NCBI GenBank assembly: GCA_943788825.1
Contig: CALSRT010000007.1
Location: forward strand, 62,001-126,000
Origin: UBA4582 sp002389265
GTDB lineage: Bacteria; Pseudomonadota; Gammaproteobacteria; Pseudomonadales; Azotimanducaceae
Length of the DNA stretch: 64,000 nt
Direction of reading: 5' to 3'
Each line of letters starts with the position of its first letter. Within the stretch, counting starts at the first letter, position 1. This document shows, piece after piece, positions 53,489 to 62,110 of this stretch. The notes beneath the pieces are model-generated. The model made no database searches. It had not been told where the DNA came from and saw only the letters and a list, made by a program, of their open reading frames with translations. Position numbers and translations under genes: made by a program.

Positions 53489-54505
53489 ATGATCGCCATG
53501 ACCGCATTCTCAATTCTTGACCTGGCACCCATCAACCAGGGTAGTACCGCAGGGGTTGCCCTGCGCAACAGTCTTGACCTAGCTCAGCACGCCGAGCAAC
53601 TGGGTGCGCAACGTTTCTGGGTTGCCGAACACCACAACATGCGCGGCATAGCCAGTGCCGCCACAGCCGTGGTTATCGGCTTTATTGCTGGCGGCACCAC
53701 CAGTATTCGAGTCGGCTCAGGCGGGATCATGCTGCCCAACCACGCGCCTCTGGTCATCGCCGAGCAGTTCGGGACCCTCGCCAGCTTATTTCCTGGCAGA
53801 ATCGACCTGGGACTGGGGCGAGCACCGGGCACTGATCAAGTCACCGCACACGCACTCAGAAGAACCCTGAGTGGTGATATCGAGGACTTTCCACGTGATG
53901 TTGTGGAGCTGCAACACTACCTGGGGACCCCCCAGCCAGGTCAGCGCGTCACCGCTGTACCTGGTTTCGGTACGCAAGTACCGCTGTGGATCCTGGGTTC
54001 GAGTTTATTTGGCGCCCAACTCGCCGCCATGCTGGGCCTGCCCTTCGCTTTCGCCTCGCACTTTGCGCCAGATTATATGCTGCCCGCCATCGAACTCTAT
54101 CGGGAGCACTTCAAGCCATCCGCACAACTGGAGAAACCGCACGTCATGCTCGGCTTCAATATCTGTGCAGCAGCAACAGATGCGGAGGCAGAATACCTGC
54201 GCTCCTCTGCGGTCCAATCCTTTCTGAATCTGCGGCGCGGCACCCCGGGCCAGCTGCCACCGCCCATTGAAAATTTTAATTCAACTTTAACGGCGCAAGA
54301 AAAAGCCATGCTCGATCAGGTCGCGAGCTGTTCTGCCATTGGCTCACAAAACACGGTGGCGGATTCCATTGAGCGATTTATTAGCAGAACCGGGGCCGAC
54401 GAGCTGATGTTGGTATGCTCTGTCTTCGAACACAAGAAACGTATCGAATCTGTCGAGATAACCTTTGATGCCATCGCGGCGATTGAAAATAGATCTGCTG
54501 CCTGA
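53489..54505 (+). CDS. LLM class flavin-dependent oxidoreductase (luciferase-like)
   Basis: 338 residues, TIM-barrel flavin enzyme. FSILDLAPINQGST, AEHHNMRGIASAATAVVIGFIAGGTTSIRVGSGGIMLPNHAPLVIAEQFGTL and PGRIDLGLGRAPGTD are typical of the MsnO8/YhbW-like luciferase-like monooxygenases. Reaction unknown. It starts divergently from serA across ~230 bp, which must hold both promoters. An ATG three codons later is an alternative start. Confidence 0.9.
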   Translation: MIAMTAFSILDLAPINQGSTAGVALRNSLDLAQHAEQLGAQRFWVAEHHNMRGIASAATAVVIGFIAGGTTSIRVGSGGIMLPNHAPLVIAEQFGTLASLFPGRIDLGLGRAPGTDQVTAHALRRTLSGDIEDFPRDVVELQHYLGTPQPGQRVTAVPGFGTQVPLWILGSSLFGAQLAAMLGLPFAFASHFAPDYMLPAIELYREHFKPSAQLEKPHVMLGFNICAAATDAEAEYLRSSAVQSFLNLRRGTPGQLPPPIENFNSTLTAQEKAMLDQVASCSAIGSQNTVADSIERFISRTGADELMLVCSVFEHKKRIESVEITFDAIAAIENRSAA

Positions 54506-54608
54506 TAATTCCAACATCCATGTACATCGATACACGTTTGTGAATAAGCAGAGCTTTACTCAGAGAGGCCCATTCAACACAGTCTCAGCATAGCTTTTTA
54601 TTCAACGC

Positions 54609-54650
54609 CGTTAATTTAGAGCCGGTAATCTAAAGCTGTTAGTCTAGAGC
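54609..54650. repeat. 14-bp tandem repeat, three degenerate copies, over the NnrU-family stop
   Basis: Three copies of a 14-base unit (CGTTAATTTAGAGC, CGGTAATCTAAAGC, TGTTAGTCTAGAGC) lie end to end. The TAG stop of the leftward NnrU-family gene (54644-54646) is inside the third copy. Confidence 0.75.
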
Positions 54651-55330
54651 AGGGAAACGCCGGCTATGAGCCCGTGAAAGTAGTAGAGGGTCGCATAAAG
54701 GGTCAACCCTGTGATCACCGAGACCCAGTTGATGTCACCAATCGCCAGCCGGCTCTTGCCCGCTAATAATCCCGCAAAGGGGATATTGGACGTCTGTGAA
54801 TAAAACTCAAGCCAATCAGGATCCGTGAGATGTCGACGTTTAAGATCCATTGCCATCGAGCCCAAGCCCGAGAGCAACGCAAATGTCCCAAAAAACACTA
54901 TCGACGCAGCATCACCATTGGCTATCAGGTGAGCGACGGACCAAAGCAGAATCCCCCACTGCACGGGATGTCGCGTAATCTTCAGAATGCCCGGCATGTG
55001 GTAACCGGTGACCTGGTGCACTACCTCCTCCATTTTCACACCCGTCGGATTCTTACTCATCAGGCCGGCAGCTAACAATACTAGGGCAATGGGCATAATG
55101 ATCTTCGCGATAAGATGATGCCCTACGGCGGGTTGCCAAACATAGGTGTTGTGCTCAAGCGCCACGTAGCTATCGATCATCACGCCAAGGATGACCAGGG
55201 CACAGATCGAGTAACCGGCCAGGTAGGCAGATTCACCGACGACGCCTACCAGCCAGGCACGCAACCCGCTGCTCGACACCAGCAGGTGGGTACCAAGAAA
55301 AAGTAAACAGGACAGACTCAGCGTCAGCAT
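54644..55330 (-). CDS. NnrU family membrane protein
   Basis: 228 residues, about six hydrophobic segments. The NnrU domain is seen in TYVWQPAVGHHLIAKIIMPIALVLLAAGL, KITRHPVQWGILLWSVAHLIANGDAASIVFFGTFALLS and the LGSMAMDLKRR block. NnrU relates to nitrite/nitric oxide metabolism and to isoprenoid Z-ISO enzymes, though here no denitrification gene is adjacent. The ATG follows GGGGG. The gene ends inside a tandem repeat. Confidence 0.88.
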   Translation of the reverse strand: MLTLSLSCLLFLGTHLLVSSSGLRAWLVGVVGESAYLAGYSICALVILGVMIDSYVALEHNTYVWQPAVGHHLIAKIIMPIALVLLAAGLMSKNPTGVKMEEVVHQVTGYHMPGILKITRHPVQWGILLWSVAHLIANGDAASIVFFGTFALLSGLGSMAMDLKRRHLTDPDWLEFYSQTSNIPFAGLLAGKSRLAIGDINWVSVITGLTLYATLYYFHGLIAGVSLL

Positions 55331-55438
55331 CGGTACCCCCTAGTTACGTGTTTTAAGTGTTAGCGTGAGTTTATGAGCAGCTCACCAAACCCCTAGCATA
55401 CCCAGATTGCAGCGATTGCAGTAGCGTGGCCCCCGGCA

Positions 55439-56389
55439 TTAGAGTTCATCGGCCTTGCCTCGAAAGTAAACTGCACCGTAGAGCAGCAGCGCCGCAAGCA
55501 CTAGACTCACCAGAAATTCAATACTGAGGAGTTGCTGAAACATATCGCTAACCCCGCCGGATAGCCGAGTGATCAACCCACCCGGGAAAGAATGCTCTTT
55601 GATAAACGCTCGCACCCATTCACCTTGCGTAAAGAGCGCCTCAAGCATGACCAACACAATAGGAATCCCGATCACCCAGGCCAAGGGAACCGAACGGGCC
55701 CAAGACGAAACAAAAATGATCCAGGCAAAAAACGGCAGGCACCAACTCGCTAAAAACAGGAAGAAGGCCGTCATCTGTAACCAACGCGTCATGATATGGG
55801 CCGGCGCGACAAACGTCTGCCAGGTATCAACCGAGTATCCCAGGGCTACCACCACCGTCGTTAGAAACAGAATTAGCTGCAGCAGCATCATTGCCATGAA
55901 GTAGATGGCAGGCACCACAACGAGACCAGTCAGTAGCTTCGCGATGACTGTCATAGCATCCGACACAGGCATGGATTTCCAGAATAAAATGCTGCGATCT
56001 TTTCGCTCGTCATACAAACAAGTCAAAAAATACATGAAAACCACAACCCAGAGCACCGGCACCAACGGCGTCGCAATCAAAAGATAAGCGGAGTTGAGCA
56101 TTCGCTCTCGCTGATCCTCTGCCAATAACGCGAACTGGCTGATCTGCTCACCAAACAGCGCATTCACCGGCATATTAGAGTATTCATTCGTCTCACTTCG
56201 GTGGTGCAGCCCCTCTTCATTGATCTGGACACTGCCACTGACAATAATATCGCTGCCGGCAATTTGTACCGAACCGACCACCGCAATCAGAAAAAATGTC
56301 AACAACGCCAGTATGATCAGCGGCAAGTAGAAAAATGTCTTGCGGTGTTCCCAAAACTCACGCTTCAACAAAATGGCTAACATATTCAT
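55439..56389 (-). CDS. ABC transporter permease
   Basis: 316 residues with six membrane segments, among them FFYLPLIILALLTFFLIAVVGSV, ILLIATPLVPVLWVVVFMYFLTCLYDERKDRSILFWKSMPVSD and VPAIYFMAMMLLQLILFLTTVVVA. The motif LYDERKDRSILFWKS is typical of ABC-2-type permeases driven by GntR-type operons. It overlaps the ATPase gene by four bases. The transported substance is unknown. Confidence 0.9.
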   Translation of the reverse strand: MNMLAILLKREFWEHRKTFFYLPLIILALLTFFLIAVVGSVQIAGSDIIVSGSVQINEEGLHHRSETNEYSNMPVNALFGEQISQFALLAEDQRERMLNSAYLLIATPLVPVLWVVVFMYFLTCLYDERKDRSILFWKSMPVSDAMTVIAKLLTGLVVVPAIYFMAMMLLQLILFLTTVVVALGYSVDTWQTFVAPAHIMTRWLQMTAFFLFLASWCLPFFAWIIFVSSWARSVPLAWVIGIPIVLVMLEALFTQGEWVRAFIKEHSFPGGLITRLSGGVSDMFQQLLSIEFLVSLVLAALLLYGAVYFRGKADEL

Positions 56390-57264
56390 GATTGACCTCG
56401 CTGCTGATCCTGATTCCTTTGTAATTTGGCGACAAACAGGTCGGCGACACTGGGCACATGCAACTCACCTAGACTCGCCAGGCTGGCCGGATTCACGCCT
56501 TCAAAAATCATACTCTTACGACCCAAAAGATCTCGAACATGAATGGGTTGCAACGCCTCGGCAGCCGCCACTTGATCGGCTTCTACCCACACTTCCGTGA
56601 AGACATTAGCTAGCTCATCCATCGCACTATCCAATACGATACGACCTTGATCGATGAATAATAGATGGGACAGCAGCGACTCGATTTCTTCGACCTGATG
56701 AGTGCTGATAATAATGCTGGTCTCATGATCAAAATAATCATTTAACAAGCGGTCATAAAATGCTTTTCGATAGAGTATATCCAGGCCCAGAGTCGGCTCG
56801 TCAAGCACCAACAACTCAACGTCAATTGCCATGACCAATGCCAGATGCAGTTGCGTCACCATGCCCTTCGATAGTTGCTTCACTTTCTGCCGATAATTAC
56901 GGATATTGGTCTCGGCCAGCAAGGCCTCAGCTTTTTGGCGGTTAAAACGTGGATGCACGCCCTCGACGTAATCCAACGCTTCGCCAACAGACAACCAACG
57001 GGGCAAGATACCAACGTCAGCCACAAAACAAACATTTTCCATCACATGATGGCGACCAGTTCGCGGATCGTGCCCCAACACATTCAATTGACCCTCAAAA
57101 TCCGTCAAGCCCAGAAGTGCTTTTAGGGTCGTGGTTTTACCCGCACCATTCGGCCCAATAAGACCCACTATCGAGCCCTTTTGAATCGTAAAGTTGATAT
57201 CTTTAAGCGCCGCAAACCCACCATAATGTTTCGATACGCCCTGCGCCTGAACAACGATACTCAT
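56386..57264 (-). CDS. ABC transporter ATP-binding protein
   Basis: 292 residues. Walker A GPNGAGKTT near residue 37, the signature-loop region KQLSKGMVTQLHLALVMA (LSKGM replacing LSGGQ) and Walker B LLVLDEPTLGLD; the H-loop His is in IISTHQVEEIE. It powers the permease it overlaps (ATGA) and is overlapped by the regulator gene in the same way, so all three are one operon. Predicted export or stress-related role, as in Bacillus YtrB systems. Confidence 0.94.
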   Translation of the reverse strand: MSIVVQAQGVSKHYGGFAALKDINFTIQKGSIVGLIGPNGAGKTTTLKALLGLTDFEGQLNVLGHDPRTGRHHVMENVCFVADVGILPRWLSVGEALDYVEGVHPRFNRQKAEALLAETNIRNYRQKVKQLSKGMVTQLHLALVMAIDVELLVLDEPTLGLDILYRKAFYDRLLNDYFDHETSIIISTHQVEEIESLLSHLLFIDQGRIVLDSAMDELANVFTEVWVEADQVAAAEALQPIHVRDLLGRKSMIFEGVNPASLASLGELHVPSVADLFVAKLQRNQDQQRGQS

Positions 57265-57623
57265 GTCTTAATACTCCTGGTCGCTAGTAATGTAGAGGCA
57301 GACAATCCCAACCGCACAATCTTATCGCTGATTCGGGGCCACTCTTGGGTCAAAAATTTCTCTCGCTCGACAGTCACTAGGCGCTCGCTGGCACCTTCTG
57401 TTACAAACATGCCCAGACCACGGCGCTTTTCCACGAGGCCATCATCTACCAACAATTGGTAGGCCTTGGAGACTGTAATAGGGTTAATTCGATGATCACT
57501 GGCAATCTGCCGAACCGACGGCAATGGGTCGCCGTCATGGTAGATGCCTTCCAGCATCAACTCGATAATGCGGTCTCGTAACTGCCGATAGATGGGGTCT
57601 GTATCGTTCCAGCTGATTTGCAT
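57261..57623 (-). CDS. GntR family transcriptional regulator (YtrA type)
   Basis: 120 residues: N-terminal winged helix with MQISWNDTDPIYRQLRDRIIELMLEG, DPLPSVRQIASDHRINPITVSKAYQLLVDDGLVEKRRGLGMFV, then a short ~45-residue tail with no effector domain. That layout is the YtrA subfamily, whose genes usually head an ABC operon they repress. The operator is probably the palindrome at 57649-57670. Confidence 0.95.
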   Translation of the reverse strand: MQISWNDTDPIYRQLRDRIIELMLEGIYHDGDPLPSVRQIASDHRINPITVSKAYQLLVDDGLVEKRRGLGMFVTEGASERLVTVEREKFLTQEWPRISDKIVRLGLSASTLLATRSIKT

Positions 57624-57648
57624 CAGTTATTAGCCATATAGTTATGTG

Positions 57649-57670
57649 GTGTTGTAGTTAACTATAACAC
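57649..57670. promoter_or_regulatory. Near-perfect 22-bp palindrome, likely YtrA-type operator
   Basis: A palindrome centred on GTTAAC, 20 of 22 positions symmetric, lies about 26 bp upstream of the regulator's start. Flanking sequence holds further TATAG half-copies. Location and symmetry fit autorepression of the GntR/ABC operon. Confidence 0.75.
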
Positions 57671-57758
57671 TATAGCTAAAACCGTCAACCCCTTCAACCA
57701 ATAAGTTGCTGGCAAGCCCAAACAATTAGAGATTGACCTAGCGGATTAATTTAGAGAA

Positions 57759-58838
57759 TCAACTCACCGCCTCGCCAGCCGCCTGACTGATGAGCCCGGT
57801 GATCACCGCGACACTATCACGAACCTCAAAGGTGGCCAGTCGGGCTGCGATCTCGGCACGCTGCGAGTAAATCTTGTGAACGCTGCTTAGTAGAGCGCTC
57901 TGACTCAGTTGATCCTCAAACAGCACCTCACTCATGCCGGCCTCCTGAAATATCCTGGCATTAATCAGTTGATCACCGCGACTTGCCGCCGCGGTCAAAG
58001 GCACCAAAATGTGGGGCGTGCGGGTGATCAGCAATTCATAAATACTGTTCGCACCGGCTCTCGAAATGACCAGGTCGGCCGCAGCAAGCACGTCGCCAAA
58101 ACCGTCCTGAATATATTCACGTTGAACATAGCCGGACCTGGCGTCTAGATTCGAATCGAGATTACCTGCCCCCACGACATGCACCAGATCAAACTGCTCG
58201 AGCAGGGCCACCAGACTCTGGCGGACCAATTGATTAATCACGTTTGCACCAAGACTGCCACCAAACACCAGCAACAGTGGCTTTTCCCCGGTGAGCCCAA
58301 GCTCGACTCGGCCCCGCGACGGATCACCGAGCAACAGACTGCTTCTCACCGGTGATCCCGTAACAACAACCTTACCCACTGGCAGATGCTCGGCCGTCTG
58401 GGGGAAATTGACACAGATCCAGCGAGAAAATGGAAAGCACAACTTGTTTGCTAGCCCAGGGGTCATATCCGATTCATGACTGATCACCGGAACGCGGCAG
58501 ACCCACGCGGCGATAACCAGCGGCACCGCCACAAAGCCGCCTTTGGAAAACACAACATCAGGCTGCAGTCGCACGCACAACCACAGGCTCTGTAGAAAAC
58601 CCCAGACAATAAACACGGGGTCGATGAAATTTTGCCAGGAAAAATACCGCCGCAGTTTACCGGTCTTAATGCCATGGAAAGGAATATTCAACGGTTCGAT
58701 CAGCTGACGCTCTATCCCTGTGGACGAGCCCACATAGTGGATATCCCAGTGCTTGGCCTTCAGTGCGTCAATTAGCGCCATATTGGGCGTCACATGACCG
58801 GCTGTACCACCACCGGTAAATAGTACTCGCTTACTCAC
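57759..58838 (-). CDS. murG: UDP-N-acetylglucosamine--lipid transferase of MurG family, second type
   Basis: 359 residues from a GTG at 58838 with GAGAG seven bases upstream; a TTG nine codons earlier is possible. The MurG motif GGGTAGHVTPNMALIDAL is intact, as are GFVAVPLVIAAWVCRVPVISHESDMTPGLANKL and FGGSLGANVINQLV, ELLITRTPHILVPL. The HYVGSSTGIERQLIEP and LRRYFSWQNFIDP features resemble the MurG of Bacillus-like bacteria and not the dcw-cluster enzyme of gammaproteobacteria. It stands alone outside any mur cluster, so it is probably a second copy. It should add GlcNAc to lipid I or a similar acceptor. Confidence 0.85.
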   Translation of the reverse strand: MSKRVLFTGGGTAGHVTPNMALIDALKAKHWDIHYVGSSTGIERQLIEPLNIPFHGIKTGKLRRYFSWQNFIDPVFIVWGFLQSLWLCVRLQPDVVFSKGGFVAVPLVIAAWVCRVPVISHESDMTPGLANKLCFPFSRWICVNFPQTAEHLPVGKVVVTGSPVRSSLLLGDPSRGRVELGLTGEKPLLLVFGGSLGANVINQLVRQSLVALLEQFDLVHVVGAGNLDSNLDARSGYVQREYIQDGFGDVLAAADLVISRAGANSIYELLITRTPHILVPLTAAASRGDQLINARIFQEAGMSEVLFEDQLSQSALLSSVHKIYSQRAEIAARLATFEVRDSVAVITGLISQAAGEAVS

Positions 58839-58847
58839 TGCCAGACT

Positions 58848-58875
58848 CTCAAAGGTAGAACTCAAAAGGTAGCAC
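58848..58875. repeat. 13-14-bp tandem repeat between murG and hda
   Basis: CTCAAAGGTAGAA is followed by CTCAAAAGGTAGCA, in the short gap before hda's end; another CTCA follows. Same type of short tandem duplication as at other gene ends. Confidence 0.6.
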
Positions 58876-59532
58876 TCACAAACTCAGGATTTGTTTGGCG
58901 AAGGGGATCGTTATTTTTTTCTGATAGCGCAAAGACTCAAGCTCTAAACGCTCCAACATTTTGACTAGGTTGCTCATATCTCGTGCCGCACGACTCATAA
59001 TATATTGACCAACATCATTATTCAGGACGAAGCCTCGATCTTTGGCCCGCTGCTGCAAGACGGCGAGTTTCTGCTTATCATTGAGCGCATCTGTCTCGAC
59101 AGCGATGGCGCCCAACAGTCGCGAGTGCAGGTCCGGCAATTTGACGGGCAGCTGGCGAGCCGACTGATGGGCCGCGATAATGATTCTTTTGCCACCGTCC
59201 TTGATGCCATTGATCAAATGAAACAGGGCTTCTTCCCAGTCTTGCTGGCCAACAATCAAATCAACATCGTCGATACAGACCAGCGGCATAGCATCGAGTT
59301 GCTGCAGAATCTCCGCCGACAATTTATCGAGGTTAGTCAGGTAAATACCGCCTGTGACGCCCTGACAACAAGCCTGTAGCAAATGGCTCAGCCCCGTTTG
59401 ATGTGGACCCCACAGGTAAACCAACTGACCTGGATGAGCAAGTCGCGTTTTGGCTTCCCCCACATAATTGGCGAAGGTAGCATCATCGCGCAAGGTGATA
59501 TCCAGGGCTAATTGTCCAGTTACGTTTTTCAA
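58876..59532 (-). CDS. hda: DnaA regulatory inactivator Hda
   Basis: About 218 residues from a TTG at 59532, giving MKNVTGQLALDITLRDDATFANY, which matches the known Hda N-terminus. The longer open frame runs into the AI-2E gene and is rejected. The AAA+ core shows LVYLWGPHQTGLSHLL (the Walker A Lys is replaced by Leu), Walker B VCIDDVDL and MLERLELESLRYQKKITIPFAKQIL. Hda with the clamp stimulates DnaA-ATP hydrolysis. It starts one base after the stop of the AI-2E permease gene, indicating coupling. Confidence 0.9.
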   Translation of the reverse strand: MKNVTGQLALDITLRDDATFANYVGEAKTRLAHPGQLVYLWGPHQTGLSHLLQACCQGVTGGIYLTNLDKLSAEILQQLDAMPLVCIDDVDLIVGQQDWEEALFHLINGIKDGGKRIIIAAHQSARQLPVKLPDLHSRLLGAIAVETDALNDKQKLAVLQQRAKDRGFVLNNDVGQYIMSRAARDMSNLVKMLERLELESLRYQKKITIPFAKQILSL

Positions 59533-59533
59533 A

Positions 59534-60598
59534 TCAGGATTCGTCTCGAACTTCGTAATAATGACTATCCTTATAGCGATCATAGATATGGCGGACGAAC
59601 ACCATGATGACCGCGGCAATAGGCAGCGCCAACAAGACACCAACAAAGCCAAACAACTGACCACCGGCGAGAATGGCGAAAATAACGGCTACGGGGTGCA
59701 GACCAATTCGATCACCCACCAACATGGGCGTCATCACAGAGCCCTCTAACAACTGACCAAAACCAAACACCAAGAATACATAAAGCAACGGTAATGGTTC
59801 CTGAAATTGCAGCACGGCGGCAATACAGGCAGCCAAGATACCAACAATGAAACCCAGATAAGGCACCAAACTTGCCAACCCGGCCAGCATGCCAATCAAT
59901 AGGGCGAGGTCAAGCCCCATGATGGACAAACCTAGGGCGTAGATGCACCCCAATAGAAACATGATCAGTAGCTGGCCACGCATGAAGGCACTCAGAACCT
60001 CATCACATTCTTTAATCAGATTCACTGCGGTGACTTCAAACTGGCGAGGTATCATATTGTGGATCCTCTCAACCAGCAGATCCCAGTCTCGCAGTAAATA
60101 GAATGCCACCACCGGAATCAGCGCAAAGTTCATCAACCAACCCAGCAGGGTCAAACTAGAGGACGTAACTTCTGCCAATATGCGACCCGCCAGTCCGCCG
60201 GCCTGTTGCCAGTTTTGCGCCAGCCGGGCCTTGAGCTCCACGAGTTTAATGTCGAACGGGTCGACGCCAAAGTTCTCCAGCAACACCGGACTAACGTGGA
60301 GTTGCAGCAACGCAAGGAGACTTGGGATATCTTCGATCAAACGGCCTATTTCACGCGTCAGCATCGGTAACAGGATAAGGAAGGCTACGCCCACTAGCAC
60401 AAAGAAAACCGCGAAGACGAGCAAAACAGCACTGGATCTGCCCAGCTTGTAGCGCTGCAACCTATCCACGACTGGGTCACCCACGTACGCCAGCGCCAGC
60501 CCGACTAGAAACGGCGTTAGTATGGGCTGGAGCAGGTAAATCAGCAGGAACAGGCCTGCTACGCTCAACAGCAAGAGTAATTTTTGCGTACTAGTCAT
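59534..60598 (-). CDS. AI-2E family transporter (PerM-like)
   Basis: 354 residues, eight membrane helices. The signature regions are PFLVGLALAYVGDPVVDRLQR near the N-terminus, LALLIGMLAGLASLVPYLGFIVGILAAC and LLYVFLVFGFGQLLEGSVMTPMLVGDRIGLHPVAVIFAILAGGQLFGFVGVLLALPIAAVIMVF. Family proteins move small solutes or ions; the substrate is not known. An ATG at 60598 is preferred over the upstream TTG. Adjacent hda and DUF2066 genes follow the conserved order. A 14-15-bp tandem repeat lies in its 5' leader. Confidence 0.92.
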   Translation of the reverse strand: MTSTQKLLLLLSVAGLFLLIYLLQPILTPFLVGLALAYVGDPVVDRLQRYKLGRSSAVLLVFAVFFVLVGVAFLILLPMLTREIGRLIEDIPSLLALLQLHVSPVLLENFGVDPFDIKLVELKARLAQNWQQAGGLAGRILAEVTSSSLTLLGWLMNFALIPVVAFYLLRDWDLLVERIHNMIPRQFEVTAVNLIKECDEVLSAFMRGQLLIMFLLGCIYALGLSIMGLDLALLIGMLAGLASLVPYLGFIVGILAACIAAVLQFQEPLPLLYVFLVFGFGQLLEGSVMTPMLVGDRIGLHPVAVIFAILAGGQLFGFVGVLLALPIAAVIMVFVRHIYDRYKDSHYYEVRDES

Positions 60599-60627
60599 AA
60601 CCAATGCGGGCGTACCTTATGAAGTAC

Positions 60628-60656
60628 GTAGACTTAGTGAGAGTAGCTTAGTGAGA
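60628..60656. repeat. Two-copy 14-15-bp tandem repeat in the AI-2E leader
   Basis: GTAGACTTAGTGAGA is followed by GTAGCTTAGTGAGA, one base shorter, between the DUF2066 gene and the AI-2E permease. Confidence 0.65.
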
Positions 60657-60703
60657 ACAAATTAATAAATACTGGCTTTGACGAATATGACCCGGTACTC
60701 GGG

Positions 60704-61804
60704 TTACAACAACCAACGATAGTGCAATGCCCCATCTCCACGCATCAGGCTACCGTCATTCACCAATAGCATCTTGTCATCCAGTTGAATAATCTCGATC
60801 AACTGCTGACTCTGCCCTTCTGTAACCAGGCGCAGCCGCAGTTCTCGACCACTCACTTCCACAACCGTGCTGTTGAGTACCGGGCCCAACGACTCCAGGT
60901 ATTGGCTAACCTGCGCATAATCATCAAGATCGTCAATGCCATCCACACTGACCAAAATACTACCCCGGGAAGAATCTAGCGCGTAACGAGCCGCCAGATC
61001 ATCAACCAGATGATCAACCATATCTGCCATCAGTTCATCTTCAGAAAACCCGCTGTTATCAAACTCCCGCCAATTACCGTCCAACCGGTAGGACCAGAAC
61101 CCAACCCAACGCCCCATCGGGTCCTGCTGGATCCGGCCAGACAGCACCACATCAGGCTTGTAACGGGCTGAAGCCTGCTCAACTCTACCCAAAAAAGCCC
61201 CCCAGACCTCGGCGCTCGATAACTGACTGGCGTCCTCAAGATCCAAAAGCGGATATAAAACCGGCACCCCACGAAATTTGGCATGGGTATTCAGGGCAGC
61301 GGACAGTTGGGATGCATCCTGCTCAGACAGCAGACGCCGACTGCTTCCATCGGATACGGCCAGCCAGGCCAAAACACTCGGCCGGTTACTACCCCATACC
61401 GGAAACCCAGCCTGGCGCAGTAAACGGGCAATTGCACTGGGCTCGAAGGTCAGACGTAAAATTCTGGCCGGCACTTGTTCATCACCAATCTGCAGCAAAC
61501 GATCTGTCGACTCAAAGCTGTACTGGTAATAGTAAGACTCGGGATGCTGCAGAGCGGCAGCCACTTGTGGACTGACTTCAATGGCTCGACTTCCCGACGC
61601 GCGCACGAGGACCTGCAGCAATCCCGCACGAGCACCACTGATCAGCTGTGCGTCATCCTGCGAATTGACGAGCACCTCCGCGACGTACAGGTCCTCAACA
61701 TTGACCGCACTGACGGACTGAATCCAGAGGCCCAACACCAGCGCCAAAACACCTTGACGCCAGCCAGACCCGTACCAAAATGAACTCTTATTAATTTGCA
61801 GCAT
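60704..61804 (-). CDS. DUF2066 domain-containing exported protein
   Basis: About 366 residues. A signal peptide (WRQGVLALVLGLWIQSVSA) leads to the DUF2066 motif VEDLYVAEVLVNSQDDAQLISGARAGLLQVLVRASGS and ESYYYQYSFESTD. A later RLRLVTEGQSQQLIEIIQLDD closes the domain. Function unknown. Two start ATGs are possible (61804 and 61828); neither has a convincing ribosome-binding site. In related genomes purM starts on the opposite side; here the divergent neighbour is the DUF3108 gene. Confidence 0.85.
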   Translation of the reverse strand: MLQINKSSFWYGSGWRQGVLALVLGLWIQSVSAVNVEDLYVAEVLVNSQDDAQLISGARAGLLQVLVRASGSRAIEVSPQVAAALQHPESYYYQYSFESTDRLLQIGDEQVPARILRLTFEPSAIARLLRQAGFPVWGSNRPSVLAWLAVSDGSSRRLLSEQDASQLSAALNTHAKFRGVPVLYPLLDLEDASQLSSAEVWGAFLGRVEQASARYKPDVVLSGRIQQDPMGRWVGFWSYRLDGNWREFDNSGFSEDELMADMVDHLVDDLAARYALDSSRGSILVSVDGIDDLDDYAQVSQYLESLGPVLNSTVVEVSGRELRLRLVTEGQSQQLIEIIQLDDKMLLVNDGSLMRGDGALHYRWLL

Positions 61805-62110
61805 CCTTATAATATGCGGGCCCAGCATGCAGGCTTGTCTTGTGTAAACCTTTCTAACAGCAATCGCCCGGCATTGATAACCTCGTACTGAACCATGCTT
61901 AAAGTAGACCCATCCCGTTCATGAATCGTTCAGTCACTGACTGTTAGCATTGATTTTTACATATTTTCTCGACTATTGTGCCTGCTACAGAGCAAAACCG
62001 TTCTATCAAGTTAACCTAAGACGACCTGTTGCCAGCGACCCATCCCTGCTCGCTAAAGTGCCGCTCAGGTCGGAATTGTCATCGACTAAACAAGGATTTA
62101 CAAGCAAGTT
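61805..62110. other. Divergent intergenic region without purM/purN
   Basis: 306 bp between the DUF2066 and DUF3108 genes. It must hold two divergent promoters, but I see no strong ones and no ORF. In related gammaproteobacteria purM and purN lie here. Confidence 0.5.
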
